Below are positions 61,542 through 64,000 of a stretch of 64,000 bases of DNA, in pieces (the stretch's first letter is position 1; each line of letters opens with the position of its first letter). The stretch spans positions 1,178,001 through 1,242,000 of the forward strand of contig NZ_CP119754.1 in assembly GCF_029319185.1 (NCBI RefSeq), written 5' to 3'. Both the position numbers and the translations under genes were made by a program. The DNA comes from Superficieibacter sp. HKU1 (GTDB lineage Bacteria > Pseudomonadota > Gammaproteobacteria > Enterobacterales > Enterobacteriaceae). The notes beneath the pieces are model-generated. The model was not told the origin of the DNA, ran no database searches, and saw only the letters and a program-made list of their open reading frames with translations.

Positions 61542-61991
61542 ATGCACTGCCCATTTTGTTTAGCCGTAGATACCAAAGTTATTGATTCTCGTCTGGTGGG
61601 TGAGGGATCTTCCGTGCGCCGTCGGCGACAGTGCCTGGTATGTAATGAACGTTTTACCACCTTCGAAGTGGCGGAACTGGTGATGCCGCGCGTGGTGAAA
61701 AGCAACGACGTGCGTGAACCGTTCAATGAAGATAAGCTGCGCAACGGCATTCTTCGGGCGCTGGAGAAACGTCCGGTCAGCGCTGACGATGTTGAAATGG
61801 CGCTTAATCATATTAAATCGCAGCTTCGGGCAACCGGTGAACGCGAAGTTGCCAGTAAGATGATTGGCAACCTGGTGATGGAACAACTTAAAAAACTCGA
61901 TAAAGTCGCCTACATTCGTTTTGCGTCGGTTTACCGTAGTTTTGAAGATATCAAAGAGTTTGGCGAAGAGATCGCCCGCTTACAGGATTAA
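61542..61991 (+). CDS. nrdR: Transcriptional repressor NrdR
   Basis: NrdR represses ribonucleotide reductase genes, sensing ATP and dATP. The 149 residues consist of a zinc ribbon (C3, C6, C31, C34 in CPFC and CLVC) and an ATP-cone domain (VVKSNDVREPFNEDKLRNGILRAL). CGTCAGGA precedes the start. ribD follows after 4 bases. Confidence 0.97.
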   Translation: MHCPFCLAVDTKVIDSRLVGEGSSVRRRRQCLVCNERFTTFEVAELVMPRVVKSNDVREPFNEDKLRNGILRALEKRPVSADDVEMALNHIKSQLRATGEREVASKMIGNLVMEQLKKLDKVAYIRFASVYRSFEDIKEFGEEIARLQD

Positions 61992-61995
61992 CCTC

Positions 61996-63099
61996 ATGCA
62001 GGATGAAATTTTCATGGCGCGAGCGCTGAAGCTGGCGCAGCGCGGTCGTTTTACGACTCATCCCAACCCCAATGTGGGGTGTGTGATTGTGAAAGAAGGC
62101 CGGATTGTCGGTGAAGGTTATCATCACCGTGCCGGTGAGCCGCATGCAGAAGTTCACGCCCTGCGTATGGCGGGAGAGAATGCTCGCGGCGCGACGGCCT
62201 ACGTTACGCTGGAACCCTGCAGCCATCACGGGCGCACGCCGCCGTGCTGCGAGGCGCTGATTGCCGCAGGTGTAGCGCGGGTCGTCGTCGCCATGCAGGA
62301 CCCAAACCCGCAGGTCGCCGGGCGCGGGCTGTATCGCCTGCAGCAGGAAGGTATTGAGGTCAGCCACGGGCTGATGATGAATGAAGCCGAGGCGTTGAAT
62401 AAAGGATTCCTTAAGCGGATGCGCACCGGTTTCCCGTATGTACAGCTTAAGCTGGGCGCATCGCTTGACGGAAGAACGGCGATGGCGAGCGGAAAAAGCC
62501 AGTGGATCACCTCCCCGCAAGCGCGACGCGACGTGCAGCGTCTGCGTGCGCAAAGTCATGCGATACTTACCAGCAGCGCGACGGTGCTGGCGGACGATCC
62601 GCAGCTTAACGTGCGCTGGGAGGAACTCTCCTCCGACACGCAAGCGCGTTATCCACAAGAAAGCCTGCGTCAGCCGGTCCGTGTCGTCGTGGACAGCCAA
62701 AACCGCGTCACGCCCGGGCATCGCATCGTACAGCAGGCGGGGGAAACCTGGTTTGCCCGCACTCAGGACGATGCGCGTGACTGGCCGCAGGGTGTTCGTA
62801 CGCTGAAAATTCCGGCGCATAACGGGCATCTGGATTTGGTCGTTTTGCTGATGCAGCTGGGTCGTGAGCAGATTAACAGCGTATGGGTCGAAGCGGGCGC
62901 AACGCTTGCGGGCGCACTGCTTCAGGCCGGACTGGTCGATGAACTGGTGATCTATATTGCCCCTACACTGTTGGGCAACGATGCCCGCGGCCTGTGCGTT
63001 CTGCCAGGACTTGAGAAACTGGCCGCCGCGCCCCATTTTAAATTCAACGAGATACGTCAGGTTGGTCCGGATATTTGTTTGCATCTGACTAACCTGTAG
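61996..63099 (+). CDS. ribD: Riboflavin biosynthesis deaminase/reductase RibD
   Basis: RibD performs two successive steps of riboflavin synthesis: deamination and then NADPH-dependent reduction of the pyrimidine intermediate. The 367 residues begin with a zinc deaminase domain (HAEVHALRMAG and PCSHHGRTPPCC, His and two Cys ligands with catalytic Glu) and continue with the reductase domain from about residue 147 (YVQLKLGASLDGRTAMASGKSQWIT). I start at 61996, matching E. coli in length. Confidence 0.97.
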   Translation: MQDEIFMARALKLAQRGRFTTHPNPNVGCVIVKEGRIVGEGYHHRAGEPHAEVHALRMAGENARGATAYVTLEPCSHHGRTPPCCEALIAAGVARVVVAMQDPNPQVAGRGLYRLQQEGIEVSHGLMMNEAEALNKGFLKRMRTGFPYVQLKLGASLDGRTAMASGKSQWITSPQARRDVQRLRAQSHAILTSSATVLADDPQLNVRWEELSSDTQARYPQESLRQPVRVVVDSQNRVTPGHRIVQQAGETWFARTQDDARDWPQGVRTLKIPAHNGHLDLVVLLMQLGREQINSVWVEAGATLAGALLQAGLVDELVIYIAPTLLGNDARGLCVLPGLEKLAAAPHFKFNEIRQVGPDICLHLTNL

Positions 63100-63184
63100 C
63101 GCCTGCGGTAAAAGAGAAGCAGCGCCCGAATTATTATGATAAAATCCGCCCCCCTGCGGGGCCATATGAACCCATAGGAAGAAT

Positions 63185-63655
63185 ATGAACATTATTGAAG
63201 CTAACGTTGCTGCCCCGGACGCTCGCGTCGCCATCACCATCGCGCGTTTTAACAATTTCATCAACGACAGTCTGCTGGACGGCGCGATTGACGCCCTTAA
63301 GCGTATTGGTCAGGTGGAAGACGAAAACATCACCGTTGTTTGGGTTCCAGGTGCTTACGAGCTGCCACTGGCGGCGGGCGCGCTGGCGAAAACCGGTAAA
63401 TATGATGCTGTCGTGGCGCTTGGCACGGTGATCCGTGGCGGTACTGCCCACTTCGAATATGTGGCGGGCGGCGCAAGCAACGGTCTGGCACATGTCGCTC
63501 AGGAGAGCGAAATCCCGGTTGCGTTTGGCGTACTCACTACGGAAAGTATTGAGCAAGCCATTGAACGCGCGGGAACCAAAGCCGGTAATAAAGGTGCAGA
63601 AGCTGCACTCACCGCGCTCGAAATGATTAATGTATTGAAAGCCATCAAGGCCTGA
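63185..63655 (+). CDS. ribH: 6,7-dimethyl-8-ribityllumazine synthase
   Basis: Lumazine synthase (ribE in E. coli, ribH elsewhere) condenses the RibD-derived pyrimidine with a 4-carbon phosphate to make the riboflavin precursor, as a 60-subunit shell. The 156 residues show ARFNNFINDSLLDGAIDAL, VPGAYELPLAAGALA, GTVIRGGTAHFEYVAGGA (catalytic His) and GVLTTESIEQAIERAGTKAGNKG. ATAGGAAGA precedes the start. Confidence 0.97.
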   Translation: MNIIEANVAAPDARVAITIARFNNFINDSLLDGAIDALKRIGQVEDENITVVWVPGAYELPLAAGALAKTGKYDAVVALGTVIRGGTAHFEYVAGGASNGLAHVAQESEIPVAFGVLTTESIEQAIERAGTKAGNKGAEAALTALEMINVLKAIKA

Positions 63656-63674
63656 ATTTTGTAAGGGGAATTCC

Positions 63675-64000
63675 GTGAAACCTGCTGCTCGTCGCCGCGC
63701 CCGTGAATGTGCCGTCCAGGCGCTTTACTCCTGGCAGTTGTCCCAGAACGACATCTCTGATGTTGAATATCAGTTCCTGGCGGAACAGGATGTCAAAGAT
63801 GTCGACATCGTGTATTTCCGCGAACTGCTCTCCGGGGTGGCGACTAACAGCGCATATCTCGACGGTCTGATGAAGCCGTACCTGTCCCGTCTGCTCGAAG
63901 AGCTGGGCCAGGTTGAGAAAGCCGTGCTGCGCATCGCGCTGTTCGAGCTGTCCAAACGTGATGATGTGCCGTATAAAGTGGCCATCAACGAAGCCATCGA
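63675..64000 (+). CDS. nusB: Transcription antitermination factor NusB (partial, runs off window)
   Basis: NusB forms a complex with NusE (S10) and boxA RNA in rRNA antitermination. The GTG start at 63675 follows AAGGGGAA; the visible 108 codons read VKPAARRRARECAVQALYSWQLSQND and DVPYKVAINEAI, as in E. coli NusB (139 residues). The last ~30 residues lie beyond the window edge. Confidence 0.96.
   Translation, partial: MKPAARRRARECAVQALYSWQLSQNDISDVEYQFLAEQDVKDVDIVYFRELLSGVATNSAYLDGLMKPYLSRLLEELGQVEKAVLRIALFELSKRDDVPYKVAINEAI

Noticed and set aside
61951..63264. 437-codon minus-strand frame opposite ribD
   Set aside because: Fully antisense to ribD and the start of ribH, with no recognisable domain.
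1..64000. tRNA or rRNA genes, prophage or insertion sequences
   Set aside because: No cloverleaf-like tRNA, rRNA segment, transposase or integrase frame was recognised on either strand.

Overview
The window is chromosomal DNA of an enteric gammaproteobacterium (Enterobacteriaceae). From zinT onward most proteins read as close relatives of Escherichia/Salmonella/Citrobacter proteins, and the gene order from hemB to nusB (hemB - autotransporter - iprA - ampH - sbmA - yaiW - yaiY - yaiZ - ddlA - iraP - psiF - proC - yaiI - aroL - yaiA - aroM - ppnP - rdgC - mak - sbcC - sbcD - phoB - phoR - brnQ - proY - malZ - acpH - queA - tgt - yajC - secD - secF - tsx - yajI - nrdR - ribD - ribH - nusB) is that of the E. 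coli K-12 8-10 min region with specific losses and gains. I cannot name the genus from sequence alone; a Citrobacter-like organism is a reasonable guess. No tRNA, rRNA, CRISPR, prophage or insertion sequence was seen.

Positions 1-11.6 kb are not in the K-12 order. They hold zinT behind a Zur-type palindrome, an orphan GH28 polygalacturonase-like gene, a small glycine-zipper membrane protein, and a sulfur amino acid cluster: a four-gene polar amino acid ABC importer, a cystathionine gamma-lyase and a cystathionine beta-synthase (reverse transsulfuration, the mtcC/mtcB type known from Klebsiella), and a divergent second MetNIQ-type methionine importer. Together these could import methionine and convert homocysteine to cysteine. 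The cluster abuts hemB, where K-12 carries tauABCD.

Positions 11.6-49.7 kb are largely core genome: heme synthesis, a large AIDA-type autotransporter, peptidoglycan enzymes (ampH, ddlA), peptide uptake (sbmA/yaiW), RpoS stabilisation (iraP), proline and aromatic amino acid synthesis with TyrR and TrpR operators, SbcCD nuclease, the PhoBR phosphate system, amino acid permeases, maltodextrin glucosidase, queuosine synthesis and the Sec accessory membrane proteins. Compared with K-12, phoA, dgcC(adrA), araJ and yajD are absent, and an extensin-domain protein plus an MdtG-like exporter are inserted between ddlA and iraP.

Positions 49.7-59.3 kb, between secF and tsx, hold the most interesting accessory element: eight genes on the minus strand that look like one operon. 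In transcription order they are a LacI-family repressor with a perfect 14-bp operator-like palindrome upstream, a sugar-binding protein, two permeases, a DUF1680/GH127-type glycosidase, a MalK-type ATPase, a GH125 alpha-mannosidase-type enzyme and a GH43 enzyme. None of the three glycosidases has a signal peptide, so the locus appears to import an intact oligosaccharide, plausibly carrying both alpha-mannose and L-arabinofuranose-like residues, and dismantle it in the cytoplasm. I do not know of a described system with this combination. The window ends in the nrdR-ribD-ribH-nusB cluster, with nusB cut by the window edge.
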